Origin: Myrmaecium sp. VS I D KN 1
Taxonomy: Eukaryota; Ascomycota; Dothideomycetes; Valsariales; Valsariaceae
Direction of reading: 5' to 3'
DNA length: 64,000 bases
NCBI GenBank assembly: GCA_019775845.1
Contig: JADQAV010000018.1
Coordinates: forward strand, 317,044 to 381,043
Position 1 is the stretch's first letter. Every line of letters begins with the position of its first letter. The translations under genes were made by a program, and so were the position numbers. Below, piece after piece: positions 26,701-37,689 of the stretch. The notes beneath the pieces are model-generated. The model was not told where the DNA came from, searched no databases, and saw nothing but the letters and a program-made list of their open reading frames with translations.

Positions 26701-26967
26701 TGATTTTTTAGAGGGGCGCGTCGCGAGGGGTGACACTCGCAGTACAAGTCTTTGACGGTATGAAGGCGTACGTCGATGGATCAACCGCTCTGAAACTTGA
26801 GTTGTAACGGCCGCTGGTCGCGCGATGACAGGCCAACCCCCGCGGGACAGGGTCGGAGCCGCCGCATCCTCCGTCATCGTGAAGTCCAGCCCGCCCGGAC
26901 CTGACCCAACGATCTTGTCCAACAACATCCAACACCACAGCTGACTTCGTTAGCCGTTCTCCCAACG
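23744..26967. promoter_or_regulatory. Long divergent intergenic region
   Basis: 3.2 kb between two diverging start codons. Short tandem repeats sit at 24463-24556 (CACACAGGC and ACCACTGACC units). Several open frames of 80-250 codons occur on both strands between 25300 and 26930, but they overlap each other, carry no recognisable motif and have odd composition (many Trp, Cys and His), so I do not call genes. The right-hand 800 bases probably contain the RRD2 leader, possibly with introns. Confidence 0.4.
24494..24540. repeat. Short tandem CACACAGGC-type repeat
   Basis: Imperfect copies of a 9-base unit (CCACACAGG, CTCACACAG, CCACACAGG) run in tandem, flanked by ACCACTGACC copies. It is a local simple-sequence expansion in the divergent intergenic region. 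Confidence 0.6.
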
Positions 26968-28239
26968 ATGGCGCAACGACCTGCAGAAGCACCCATGAAC
27001 GGCCCGGAACTTTCAGAGAGACTACCCCGTCTCATCCCCCGTAGAAAGCCCAAAGCGCAAACCGATGCACCGACAGAACCGCCTCCGGAGACCCCAGCGC
27101 TCCCCGCACCGCCGTCCTTGCAAGACTGGAACTTCGTCCACCCCACTCGCAGGATCCTGTCTCAGCATGACCACGAGCTGTTTCTGTCCTCCAAAACATA
27201 TACACTCGTGACAGGCTTCGTATTTGGGCTTTCGGACAGCGTCAGAGATAAACCGATCTCTTCCGTCGACACCGCATCCCTCTCTCCCACCATAAACACT
27301 ATCCTAGGCATCCTCGACTCCGCAGAAGAACTCCTACAGAAATGTCCTCCAGAGGACACCGGATCGCGATTCGGCAACCCCGCCTTCCGCACATATATCG
27401 ATGCTATTGGCGAAGCGCAGGCCGAGTGGCATGGCAGATTCAACATTTCGTCTGCTGCTGCAGTCGACGAGGTCTCCACTTACCTCCAGAATTCCTTCGG
27501 CAATCGCAGCCGCATCGATTACGGCTCCGGCCACGAGCTCAACTTCATACTGTGGCTGCTGTGTCTTTACCAGCTCTCCCTCCTATCCACCTCCGACTTC
27601 CCCGCCGCCGCGCTCGTCGTCTTCCCTCGATATCTCCGGCTGATGCGCCACATACAAACCACATATTACCTCGAGCCCGCCGGATCACACGGCGTGTGGG
27701 GTCTCGACGACTACCAGTTCCTCCCGTTCCTGTTCGGCGCGGCACAGCTCGTGCACCACCCCTTCATCCGCCCCAAGAGCATCCACAGCAGCCTGGTCAT
27801 CGAGGAATGCAAGAAGGATTACCTGTACCTCGACCAGGTGGCCTTCGTGAACAGCGTGAAGAACGTGGAGGGCCTGCGCTGGCACAGCCCCATGCTTGAC
27901 GACATCAGCGCGGCCAAGAACTGGGAGAAGATCGAGGGCGGGATGCGCAAGATGTTCGTCAAGGAGGTCTTGGGGAAGCTGCCCGTGATGCAGCACTTCC
28001 TGTTCGGCTCCTTGATCCCGGCGGTCGATGGCATGAGCGCGGAAGAGGACGGGGCGGCGTCCGGCGAGGAGGGGGAAGAGGAGGTGGAGGTCGTCATGAA
28101 GGATGGGATGCGTCACGTTCACTCGCCGAGCACGTGGGGCGATTGCTGTGGGATTAAGGTGCCGAGCTCGGTCGGCGCGGCGCAGGAGATGAAGAAGCGG
28201 ATGCGGGCGGAAGGGTTGAGGCGGGTGCCGTTTGATTGA
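26968..28239 (+). CDS. RRD2: Serine/threonine-protein phosphatase 2A activator (PTPA, Rrd2-type prolyl isomerase)
   Basis: PTPA proteins act as peptidyl-prolyl isomerases that help load the catalytic metal and activate PP2A-type phosphatases. This single-exon gene encodes 423 residues. The conserved core includes RRILSQHDHELFLSS, SFGNRSRIDYGSGHELNF, TYYLEPAGSHGVWGLDDYQF, LRWHSPMLDDISAAKNW, VLGKLPVMQHFLFGSLIP and WGDCCGIKVPSS, ending in PFD. The HSPMLDDIS, MQHFLFG, WGDCCGIK and PFD features match yeast Rrd2 better than Rrd1. A Glu-rich insertion near residue 355 (SAEEDGAASGEEGEEEVEVV) is not part of the core. The N-terminal 45 residues are Pro-rich. Codon use is strongly GC-biased in the second half. 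The start MAQRPAEAP is the first ATG in frame. Confidence 0.95.
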   Translation: MAQRPAEAPMNGPELSERLPRLIPRRKPKAQTDAPTEPPPETPALPAPPSLQDWNFVHPTRRILSQHDHELFLSSKTYTLVTGFVFGLSDSVRDKPISSVDTASLSPTINTILGILDSAEELLQKCPPEDTGSRFGNPAFRTYIDAIGEAQAEWHGRFNISSAAAVDEVSTYLQNSFGNRSRIDYGSGHELNFILWLLCLYQLSLLSTSDFPAAALVVFPRYLRLMRHIQTTYYLEPAGSHGVWGLDDYQFLPFLFGAAQLVHHPFIRPKSIHSSLVIEECKKDYLYLDQVAFVNSVKNVEGLRWHSPMLDDISAAKNWEKIEGGMRKMFVKEVLGKLPVMQHFLFGSLIPAVDGMSAEEDGAASGEEGEEEVEVVMKDGMRHVHSPSTWGDCCGIKVPSSVGAAQEMKKRMRAEGLRRVPFD

Positions 28240-29862
28240 GGTATACACACTTACACCTGTGTTGTGCATCACCATATGCCACGGTTGGCTTTGATCTTCC
28301 TTAGGGACGATATAAAGAAACTAGTAAATGCCATGAATCTATGACGGGAGATTGCAACACATGAGGACCGACGTGATTTACATCCAGCCTGGCTTGACCG
28401 GCGCACCGTTCGCAGATGATCAACCATACTATCCAGCACCTCCCATCTCTTTCGTCCACACACACGGCCCCTCCCTCCCCCCTTCCTCTTCCTCACTCAC
28501 AGTGCTCAAATGTCAAGCACCCGGCATCCCAGGTTCCAGATCGCAGGCGCAACCACGCCCCATATTACACCACGACCAGATTGAAGGAAGGAAGCATATA
28601 TGTACCGACTAAGGAAAACAAAACCAAAATGGAAGTCTGGATTTAAATCAAACAGATAGACGAAAACACAGCCACAAGAGGCAGGCCGTGAAGGGGTTAT
28701 CATGGTACTAGGTACTCAACTCAGGTACACTTACCCAGTAGCTACCGATGCCGTGGTGGAGATTCCGGATAGATGGATGAGTGCTCCCAAGACACATATT
28801 TAGAATTCTCTGAATGGTACGCTACCACGGTAACTAAGGACATATACAAGTCATCTCTGATCTAGCGGGAACCAAATATAGTTGGACCAGTTAAACCTGG
28901 TACGGGGTTACGGTAAATAGGTCCTCTAGTAAGTATGTATATAGATACATAAAAGCCGGTACCGAACGCCATGCTTCGAAGCTACCTACCACAACATAGC
29001 AGAAAAAACACCACATTACGCTTTGCCCGGAGATGTATCCGCCCGCGCCTCTCTAGCGGCACCTAAGGTCAGGAGGGGAGAATCTGGGGTACGGATACAT
29101 AGACGCCTCACCACCCTCCGCCGCCCTTCTTCTCCGGCTCGTCCCGAAATTGAAGTTGGATTTGGGTTTAGGTGTATTACGAACGATCACATGTGATGGC
29201 TAGGGTTATGGACGTGATAGAAGATTGTCTTTTTTGCTGTGTTTGCGGTTTCTTGTTGCTTCTTTTGCGTACATAACTATACACGTACGCTGGCCGGGGA
29301 AGTGAAGGTTGGCAAGTGCTTTATCAGCAGCTACAGCAGCCATGTCTGGAGGAAGGCTTGTGTAGGGAAACCAAGTGAGCGGCGACACCTGCTTCTTCAA
29401 ACCTTCCATGCGGGCGAGGAAACTGAAACTGTTGGACTGCTGATTCCACCGACGGCTTTTTGATTTTGCTGCTTGATGACGGATCCATAACCTGCTCTTC
29501 TCCGCCATTGGGGCAGCTTCCGTTCCCGGGAGGCTAAGTACCGCCTTTGCTTCGCGTTTGCCCCAGCGCGGTCCACGGTCACCGCGGGGTCTAGACATGA
29601 GCTTGTCATGCTGGATCATAAGGAGGCTTTGAGCTTCGTCCTTTGATTCCCTGCGCTTGGCAGCTGATGTGGCTGCGTCCTCCGTCTTCTTCAGGCCAAT
29701 ACCATCGTCTTGCGTTTTGCCGAGGGAAATAGGTATTCAGTCCTCACGTCAGCCTCTTTATGACTTTCGTGTGGTCTTCTTCGGAATGGAACTTTTTCGT
29801 GGGGTTCGCATAACCCCCTTGGCATCATTCAACCTCCTACCGTGTCGAGGTGACTCCACTCC
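28240..29862. other. Convergent intergenic region RRD2 / USE1
   Basis: 1.6 kb between two stop codons. 28700-29100 is relatively AT-rich with repeated GGTAC/TACC words and holds nothing I can identify. A doubtful open frame at 29206-29619 is listed separately. Confidence 0.4.
29206..29619 (-). CDS. Doubtful open reading frame, 137 codons
   Basis: An open frame that starts MIQHDKLMSRPRG and stops at 29206; the frame is in fact open for about 36 codons further upstream without an ATG (GLKKTEDAATSAAKRRES). It is basic and mildly Ala-rich, with no recognised domain, signal or membrane segment. A second frame of the same strand (29397-29609) is also open, so a gene with an unseen intron is possible. 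It lies 240 bases downstream of the USE1 stop on the same strand and may simply be the USE1 3' region. I do not recognise it. Confidence 0.2.
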   Translation of the reverse strand: MIQHDKLMSRPRGDRGPRWGKREAKAVLSLPGTEAAPMAEKSRLWIRHQAAKSKSRRWNQQSNSFSFLARMEGLKKQVSPLTWFPYTSLPPDMAAVAADKALANLHFPGQRTCIVMYAKEATRNRKHSKKDNLLSRP

Positions 29863-30845
29863 TCAAAACCTCAGCTTTGGACCGACGAACACAATCAAAA
29901 ATGCCACCACCCAAAGCCCAAATATCCACGCGTACAGCATGATCCTTCCCCACCATCCCTTGCCTTCCGTCATGCGCCTGAGCGTTCCCATCCGCTTCTC
30001 TGCCGCTTCCATACCTTGCGCCGACTTATCCAGCCCTTGCGCCGCCTGGTCCAGTATCGGGTTAGAGGAATCGAGCGACTGTCCGAAGGCTACGGATTGC
30101 GACTTGAGGGCTTGCGCCATTGCCAGCAGGGACGATGTGAGCTGCTCCTGCTCCATGCGGTTTTCGGAAAGGACCCTCTCCGATTGAGCGAGATGGGAGA
30201 CACCGGCGGGTTGTTTCGAATGCCCTTCGAAGAGGGCGGAGGATGTGGTGGTTGCGGTATCCACGGGCGACGCAGCAGGGTTCGCCCGGCGTGATCGTAA
30301 TGTAGATGTCAGCTGCTCTGCAGCTGCATGCAACGCTGGGTTGCCAGCTTCCGGGTTGTGCTCGCGGTCGATGCCGCCATTTGCGGCGCGTGCCGGGGCG
30401 TATGACGGGTATGAGTTCGGGTCGGAATCCTCGAGGTCGGACGCGTCCGAAATCTGGTCGTCGAATCCACCGTCGTCGAGTTGGTCGAGCTCGGTGAGTC
30501 GTTGATTGAGTTGCTTTATCAGGTTGCGCTTGGCTTGTAGGTCGGTGTGCAGGTGTTGTTTGCGAGACTGGATCTTGATCCCGGCACTGTCATGCTCGAT
30601 ACGGAGCAGGAGAGAGCGCGCATATTCGATATTCTAGCATGGCTTGAGTCAGAAATTTGCTGGTCCAGCCGTGGCTTTGCCGCTCAACTCACAGCGTTGG
30701 CTTTCGCACGGGCGAAGCTCGACGTTCGAAGAGAGGGGTCTGCATTTGGAGAGAGTATCGACTCTTCGAGCCGGGCGAGGATACGATTTAAGCTGAATGC
30801 TGCGGACTCGTTATTCGCCGCGCTGGATGGTATTGTTCGTGACAT
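29863..30845 (-). CDS. USE1: ER Q-SNARE Use1-like vesicle transport protein
   Basis: Use1 is the SNARE that, with Ufe1, Sec20 and Sec22, drives fusion of COPI retrograde vesicles at the endoplasmic reticulum. Minus-strand exons are 30693-30845 and 29863-30633, with a 59-nt intron, giving 307 residues. The N-terminal half is helical (SLNRILARLEESI, LIKQLNQRLTELDQL), then an acidic linker (DDGGFDDQISDASDLEDSD). The SNARE-like heptad region runs from LTSSLLAMAQALK to MEAAEKRMGTLRRM, near residues 215-270. A C-terminal transmembrane anchor (LYAWIFGLWVVAFLIVFVG) and a short KLRF tail follow. The start at 30845 (MSRTIPSS) is preferred; another in-frame ATG lies 15 codons upstream at 30890. It works in the same trafficking step as coatomer (SEC28, 38968-40215). 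Confidence 0.87.
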
Positions 30846-33800
30846 ATTGGCTTCGTTGTGTGGTTGCGATCTACAGCAAGAGGACAGCATCCCCAGGGAC
30901 CAAGAGAGCTGATGTCAAAGTGAGGCTGAAAGTGGCTGTGGTGGCTTGGGCACCATGCATCACGTAAGATGAGACTTCCCCACAGCTCTCACTTCTATTT
31001 CTTTCGTCCCTTTCTCGTCATCCTTTTCCTCACCCTTCATCTTCCTTCCGGTCACAGCACCCACGACACCCCTCTTCTCATGCCAGCACCCCTCGTGCAA
31101 ATGACGTTGTGGCAGACCTCTCCGACGTAGCCTGCCTCGGAACAAGGGGTAGCGCACGCGGACTTCCGGGGATTGTCCAACCGCCTACGTCCTTGTCTGC
31201 ATCACATTCGCTCATTGAATGGTTTTCGGGCCATTCGGAGGCATTCTCGCCAATGATCGACGCACGGCAGTGGGCCGGGCCTTAATCTCCCGAGAGTCTC
31301 CTATGAGGCTTGCTTTCGAGCCGTTCGTCGGGCATCAGGCATCAATGGTTCTCGGCAACTACTGACCACGTGAAGATGTGGCGCGATGAAGGGATGCTCT
31401 CATTTCGTATGGCGATCGGAAAGGATCCTCTGATAAAGCGGAATCCGCTGCTCGGCTCAACATAGGTCTCCTCGCTCACCTGTTGTACCGACTTCCGCGT
31501 ACAGCGCGCAACTGATGTCAATGGCATTGCCTCCTTTTCAAGGGTCCGAGACATGAGCTCTGATCGTCAGGAGAAGTCCATGTCCCTCCCGGACGGCTGG
31601 CGGATGATTCCAGGTCCGCTCGTCGTCCGTAACGCGACTCTTGCTGTCGTCTGTTGTAAGGTACGTGGATGCATCCGGGTTTCCCCTTCCCCCCTTCCAT
31701 GATGATATAAATTGTGCCAATGGTCTACTAGTACCTGTGTGGAAACAAAATAGCAAACGTCTTTCGCTCCTATCTGACATCGCAAGACCACATTTGTTTG
31801 ACTATCATTCTTTTGATGCACATCTGCTGACTTGCGACTTATAGATTGTAGGCTATCTGCAAGGCTATGGTCCTTCGAATGTTTGTCGACATCTTGCGGA
31901 AGGGCAGGAGCTAATCAATTGTCGGATCTGTGATCCGGTTTATGAAGACAGGACTTCCAGAACTCTTCCATGCTTATGTTCTCACAGCACAGTATCTGGC
32001 TTCGCGCCGCAGATGTCATGACTGTGCGAAATCATTATTGTGCCATATGCGGAGCAGATCCGAAGATTATTTGTGTCTTCTATGTGCAACTCACGCATCG
32101 ATCTACCTGGCTCACGGACAGGTTCATGTCCCTTCGGACAGCAATCTGGCGAAATTTTGATTATTCGGTGTACCCGTTATTGCTTTAGTAATGCACTCCG
32201 CTAGACCCGTATCGTGTCTCGTCTCTCACTCACGAAGATGGGTCGCTCGCACTGCGGGAGTGTCAATCAATCTTGCATTCTGCTTTCCGCAATTGCTTCA
32301 TCCCGGATCGCTTGTCCAAGTGCCTTCTCAATCGCTCCGTCTTCCTTGCTTTCGTCGCTTCTGCTGTTGTCTCATTCGTCCCCGAAACCGGCAGCGCCGC
32401 CGAGGTTTCTAGTCGAGGGATGGGATGGGGATGGAGTGGGCAGATAGCTTCGCAGAGCTGATGAGTTGATATCACTGCACAGCCTTCTGCAACACCGTCG
32501 CATCTCACCGAGGGTAGATCATGCCCTGATCCTCCCGGTAGACGGCGCTGGCTCGCAGGAAATCTCTGACTGGAAACCTTTCGACCAAGGTGAATGAGAA
32601 TTCCTTTGCGCTTCGGCCGCTCGTCGACCACGTCACCTACCACATCCGGCCAAGGAGCGTGCCGGGCGCTACTAGGCGCTGCATCTACAGCAGGAATCCC
32701 AGAATGTGATGGGATTGCAACCAACCAACACCCGCTGTAAATCGCTCATTCGCGCCCGTGCCATACCGCTCCTCTCGCGAAAGGCACGGCAAGCCGCTTT
32801 CGCAGCGAGTCAGCATGTCTTTAAGAGAGCACCCCTCCCCCGTTCCTCACCAATCTGCCGACGAACACCCAGCGCTGCCAACTTCCCCCCTACCCCTCGC
32901 GGCCCCACCTATGGACAACGCATCAGACACAGCTTGTCGCTTACGCTCAGCCTGAACCCCCTCACCGACCTTTTCTATCTCCCTCCCCTCTCTTCTTCCC
33001 CTCTTCTTCCCTTTCTGCGTCCCAGTAGAGATTGAACGAAAAAATCACATTCAGTCCGAAGCGATCATCAGCACATTTGATTTCGACCAGCTACCCCCAT
33101 CAGCATCTGCAGCACTCAGTTCGCAACCACCTGCGATCTTGAAATATCAGAACGAGCGCCCTTGCTCTCAGGATGAAAAATCGCAGCCGCGACAAAGGAG
33201 GCGACACCAGGTACTACAAATTGGTCCTTTCCCGTCGCAACTTTCAGTCCCATTGAATTTGGAGAGATCATGTAGTCCGCTTGAATTGTTCTTTTCCTTA
33301 TCATGTTTCTTTATTTTTTATTTGTTTGTTATTTCTTCTTGCTGCCGAACAGGTTCCACAAGGATTGCCGGACTTTTTTCCAGAAGGAATTTCCGCGGAC
33401 TCGTTTTTCAATATTTCCACATATCATGGGCCAAAGGACAGCTCCCAGGATCAAGCTCACATTCACCTCGCGGCACCGGATTTGTCGCCTGGTCATTTTG
33501 CCGGATCTACCAACAATCTCGTAGGACGAACGTGTGGTTGTCGAATGAGGCGCCATACGTGAGCCGAAGCAATTGCTACCAATCTGCTTCCGTACAGTAT
33601 CAACCATGCCGCAGCGGCGTGATGTAGTCCATTCGACGCCTCAGAGGGGCTCCATTTGGATATATCGACATCCTGGAGATCTTCCTTCGGATTCTCTGCA
33701 CTGCACGATGTAGGCTTCTGCTGTTATTCTATCTCTCCCGGATGGGCTCGATATCCAGAAATCCCCTCTAGGCATTTGGTTTGCCCTTGATTTTGTTCTG

Positions 33801-34567
33801 CTCGAAACCGGGACCGACTGCTGGTGAAGCACCTGGACTGCGGCTGCTCGTGAGAAAACTTGGGCGGAGCGCACCCAAGTTACTCTACAGTACGTACACA
33901 GGCGGCTGCCGCCACTTTGCTCACCCAGACACCGGTGTTGTATACTGACTTATGCCACGATGAAAGTCTTGCGTTCTCTTTGGTGTAGCAATTGCATCGC
34001 AATAGCGGCCTTGGGCTTCTTCTAGTCGGCTTTCCCTGGATTCTCTTGATTCGTTCTCGTGACCTGATTAGGCCGCTTTGCATTCTGCATGACTGGACAT
34101 GATCCTGGACCCTGGTACTCCATCCGGAAGGACTTCCTGGTGGTCTTCACGTTCCGGTGGATTTACTTCCATTCATCTTTTCATGCTCGGACCCGCAACA
34201 ATAACACCTCGTTACTTTGTCTGGTCAGTAATCTCCAATCATCCGCCTAGGCTGAAGTACTGATCAAGCTTGCAGGAACGTTCTCACCGCCTATCTCGCG
34301 TGGGACTTGACTAACACGGCACATGACCTCATTTCCTCTTTTCTTAGTGGTTTCTTTGCTTTTCTCTAATTATCTCATTCAATGTTCATGATGCGCCGCC
34401 TGTTTCGAAACTGACCCTCATTTTTCAGCGAGCTTTTAGTCGACGAATCTCCAACTGGAAGCTTTTCTTTGTACAACCCTGTTGACGTTGCCCTGTGGAG
34501 CCAATCTGTTTCTGGCGTTCCTTTCTCTGAGGCCGATCTCTTTTGTTTCCCGCAGGATCTGCCGGAT
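30846..34567 (+). promoter_or_regulatory. 3.7-kb upstream region of the zinc-finger gene (and USE1 promoter)
   Basis: The leftmost few hundred bases must hold the USE1 promoter. The rest lies upstream of the C2H2 gene on the plus strand. Many short open frames exist on both strands but none has a recognisable product. A polypyrimidine TTTTTCAG acceptor ending at 34435, followed by an open frame in phase with the zinc-finger protein, suggests a spliced leader or a short upstream coding exon. Fungal developmental regulators often have kilobase-long leaders; that this is one is inference. Confidence 0.4.
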
Positions 34568-36248
34568 ATGACCGGACACTTCCAGGAGCAATTGTTCACC
34601 AAGGATGACGAAGCCTCTATTTCCTCAAGCATGGACGACAGCACATACATGAGCATGCCTGACACAAACCAACGCGCTGCGGGCGTTGGAGAGTCCAGTT
34701 ATGGACAGAATCCACGGGAATCCAGAGGACAGATGGATTCTTTCCTGAATAGCAACATTTACTCACCAGCCCTCAGCTCAGAGAGTCAGCTAGGATACCA
34801 AGGACCGCAGGCAGAGATGAGCCAGATGTTCCTGCCGCCTTCGGCAGGGGAGGCCGATGGCTCGGAATTGACTAACCATACCGCCGGACAGGTGTATGGT
34901 CGATACAGCTTCGACTATCAAAGCCACATTAACCAGGACCAGTGGGCTGCGAACGATGTGCAGATGTACAGCTGTCCATTCGCTGTAGGGCCCACGGAAG
35001 CTCCAAGCTACTATGTTCCGCATAACCAACAAAGCCCCATTGACCAGCCCTTCGTGATCCCTAGTTGGACTGCGAGCAGGTATACTGCTAGGTCTACCAA
35101 TGTACAAGCCGCTCAGACGCCGCGACGGCCTTCCTTGTCTCGAATGTCACGCTCTGTGACGTCCACCTCCGAGCTCAACTCATCCAATGCAATGTCGTCC
35201 ACACCACAGGAACAGACCGCACGCCCGTCGTCCAGAACATCTTCTGGAATGGCTCAATCCAATGCCTTCCACCCGTCCGTTCTCATGTCCCGAACGACGA
35301 GTGTTGCAAGCCAACCCCACACGAAGGTTGAAAGCATCGCGGAAGAGTCCCACCATTACATGGACGTATCACTGTGAGTTGATTCGTCTGTACGCTTTGT
35401 CTGAGGCTAACCCACCATTCAGTGAGAACGCGATGGAGCAGTCGACCTCCGGGTCTGTTATATTTTCTGCAAACAAAGAGGACGAGTTCGAGGAGGAGAG
35501 CTTCCACATGGCTCAAACGGCCAATGCCCAAGCGTCTGTGGAGGAAGCCGAGAGTAAGCTCGCGAGGACGCACCCGCTCTACAATGCGACCCCGGGAGCG
35601 GATGACCTCTATCATTGTCCTCACGAAGGACAAGCTGGTTGCACCCACAAACCCACCAAGCTCAAGTGCAACTACGACAAGTATGTGGACTCGCATCTGA
35701 GACCTTTCAGGTGCAAGGTTCCTTCTTGCAATGGCGTCCAATTCTCCTCGACAGCTTGCCGTCTGCGCCATGAACGCGAGGCTCACGGCATGCATGGTCA
35801 TGGCTCCAAGCCTCACCTGTGCACGTTCCAAGACTGCGATCGTTCAATTCCGGGCAACGGCTTCCCCCGTCGGTACAACCTCTTCGACCACATGAAGCGC
35901 GTCCATGACTATACGGGCTCCACGTCGCCTATCGAGACTGAGTCTCCTCGCCTCGGTCAGGCTACTCTCAAGCGTCAAGTTGGGCGCAAGAGGAAGTCCG
36001 CTGCCTCGGATGAGCCCAGCGAGAAGCGTGCGAAGACCAGCAAGGCCGCCTCGGCCGCTGCTGCCCTGCGCAATGCCAAACTGCAGGAGACAAGGCAATT
36101 GCAGCAGGAATGGGAGCAGCAGAAGGCTCTGCTTCACCAACGCATCGAGAGCCTGCAGAACCCGCGCGATCTGACCTCGCACGTCGAAGTCAGTGAGGAA
36201 CTGGTCAAGCTTCAAAAGATCTGCCAGAGGCTCACAGAGCTCGGTTGA
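34568..36248 (+). CDS. C2H2 zinc-finger protein, putative transcription regulator
   Basis: Exons 34568-35373 and 35423-36248 (intron 49 nt) give 543 residues from the chosen ATG. The first 300 residues are Ser/Gln/Pro-rich and disordered, like an activation region. An acidic patch follows (NKEDEFEEESFH). A compact zinc-finger block lies at about residues 330-430: YHCPHEGQAGC, PFRCKVPSCNGVQF with LRHEREAH, and HLCTFQDCDRSI with LFDHMKRVH. Next is a basic nuclear-localisation-like stretch (GRKRKSAASDEPSEKRAKT) and a Gln-rich coiled coil (LQETRQLQQEWEQQKALLHQ). The start is uncertain: the frame is open back to a splice acceptor ending at 34435, so 44 or more residues could precede the ATG at 34568. 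The DNA target is unknown. Confidence 0.82.
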
Positions 36249-37689
36249 AGTTCCTCCACGTCGTTATATACTCTCAGGTAAGAGCCCTCTTCTCGCTCTG
36301 CGGTCCTGCCACCCATTCTGATCGCCCGTCCCGCAGATCAGATTGATCAACGACTTCCATGTACCTGCATGGTCCCCTGTCGTTATCTCCCGGATACTTG
36401 CCCGAGTATCCCTCAATCCCCAGGATTTGTTACATATACACCTCCCGTTGGCATGACGACCCTTAGCAGCAGGTGTCATCATCTCGGGCTTTCCTTCTCA
36501 TCGTCACTTCCGACAGAAATCGTCCGCGCCGGCCTCTCCCCCCTTCCCCACAGGACTGAGCCCGGAGAGGACCTACTTTATGACCCCCTCCTGCGTCTGG
36601 TGGATTACCTTCCAAGCAGGGGAACTCGCGCCGGAGTTTGGGGAGGAAAAAAATGGTTGATTGATTGATTGACTTTGCCGGAAGTGAACCATGCCCGAGT
36701 TGTTTTTTATCTTGATTTTTTTTTGTGCTTTTGATACCTCCCCTTTCATTGTTTCCCTTCTCAAGGAAGATGGTTTGAAGCCTCCCAATTGTGGTGACGC
36801 GTGGGGGGTTGTCAGTGGCCGTCCTTGAGGACTTGCTTACTTACTTCTTCATCCTCCTCCTGCTCCGTATCCTTCGTCCCTTCAACCGGATGGAAGTTCC
36901 TTATATTCATATGGATTTTCTTTTTTCCTTTTCTTCTCATCCTGGCCCCGTGGAACCCCCCTCCCTTCCACGCGGATATGGTTGCGATAGTTGTGGCGAG
37001 TTGATTTTGACGGTGATATTTTACTGCCTTACTACCACTAGATTTGCGGATTTTTGATCGGTTTGGTGCTGCTTTTTTTTTTTTTTTTTTTTTTTTTTTT
37101 TGTCGTTCGCTTGATACCCGGTCTGGGCTTGCTCATGGGGGCATATGCACGGAGATAGAGAATTAGGTAGATAGAATATTTTCTTTTTATGAGATGAGTG
37201 ATATTGGGTTGTTTGATGTACTGGAGGGTTGTGTCCGCACACACACTCTCCTCCCTCTCTATGGTCTGCTGGTGTTGATGCTTGCCGTGGATGCTCTACA
37301 TGACGAGCACGGAAGTATTCCCTCCCTGTAAAGACAACTCCATGCATTCTATGCAACATCTCAATCGCGTGTGCCCACGAATCTATGCACAATTTCATGC
37401 AACCTCAAGTTCCGGGTCGCGTTTCTTCCGAGTGCCGAGGTTGTCAGCAGTTGGACCCGAGGCGGAGGGAGCGGGTGATGATGCTTACGAGAGAGAGAGT
37501 CGGGATCGGCTGTTCGTCCGACAATCTCCGCATCCCGACCGGCTGCATATGCATCACTTGTGTCTCGGATGACGAACGAGAGTGTGTGCCTCAAAAGCGT
37601 GCCTCAGAAAACCGCTGTCAATCCTGCTGCCATTCACGTATCATCAACCAACCCCGAAGCGAGCCGACACCGAAGACATAACTTATCAC
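36249..37689. other. Intergenic region, zinc-finger 3' end and GPx promoter
   Basis: 1.4 kb with T-rich stretches, including an uninterrupted run of 29 T at 37073-37101. Its right part, from about 37300, is the promoter and leader of the glutathione peroxidase gene. No gene was recognised. Confidence 0.45.
37073..37101. repeat. T29 homopolymer tract
   Basis: Twenty-nine consecutive T on the plus strand in the intergenic region about 820 bases downstream of the zinc-finger stop. Such a tract is unstable and prone to sequencing error in exact length. Confidence 0.85.

Noticed and set aside
26090-26928. Two overlapping minus-strand frames of about 200-250 codons before RRD2
   Set aside because: They overlap in different frames, have many Cys and Trp without pattern and no start context, and lie in the likely RRD2 leader.
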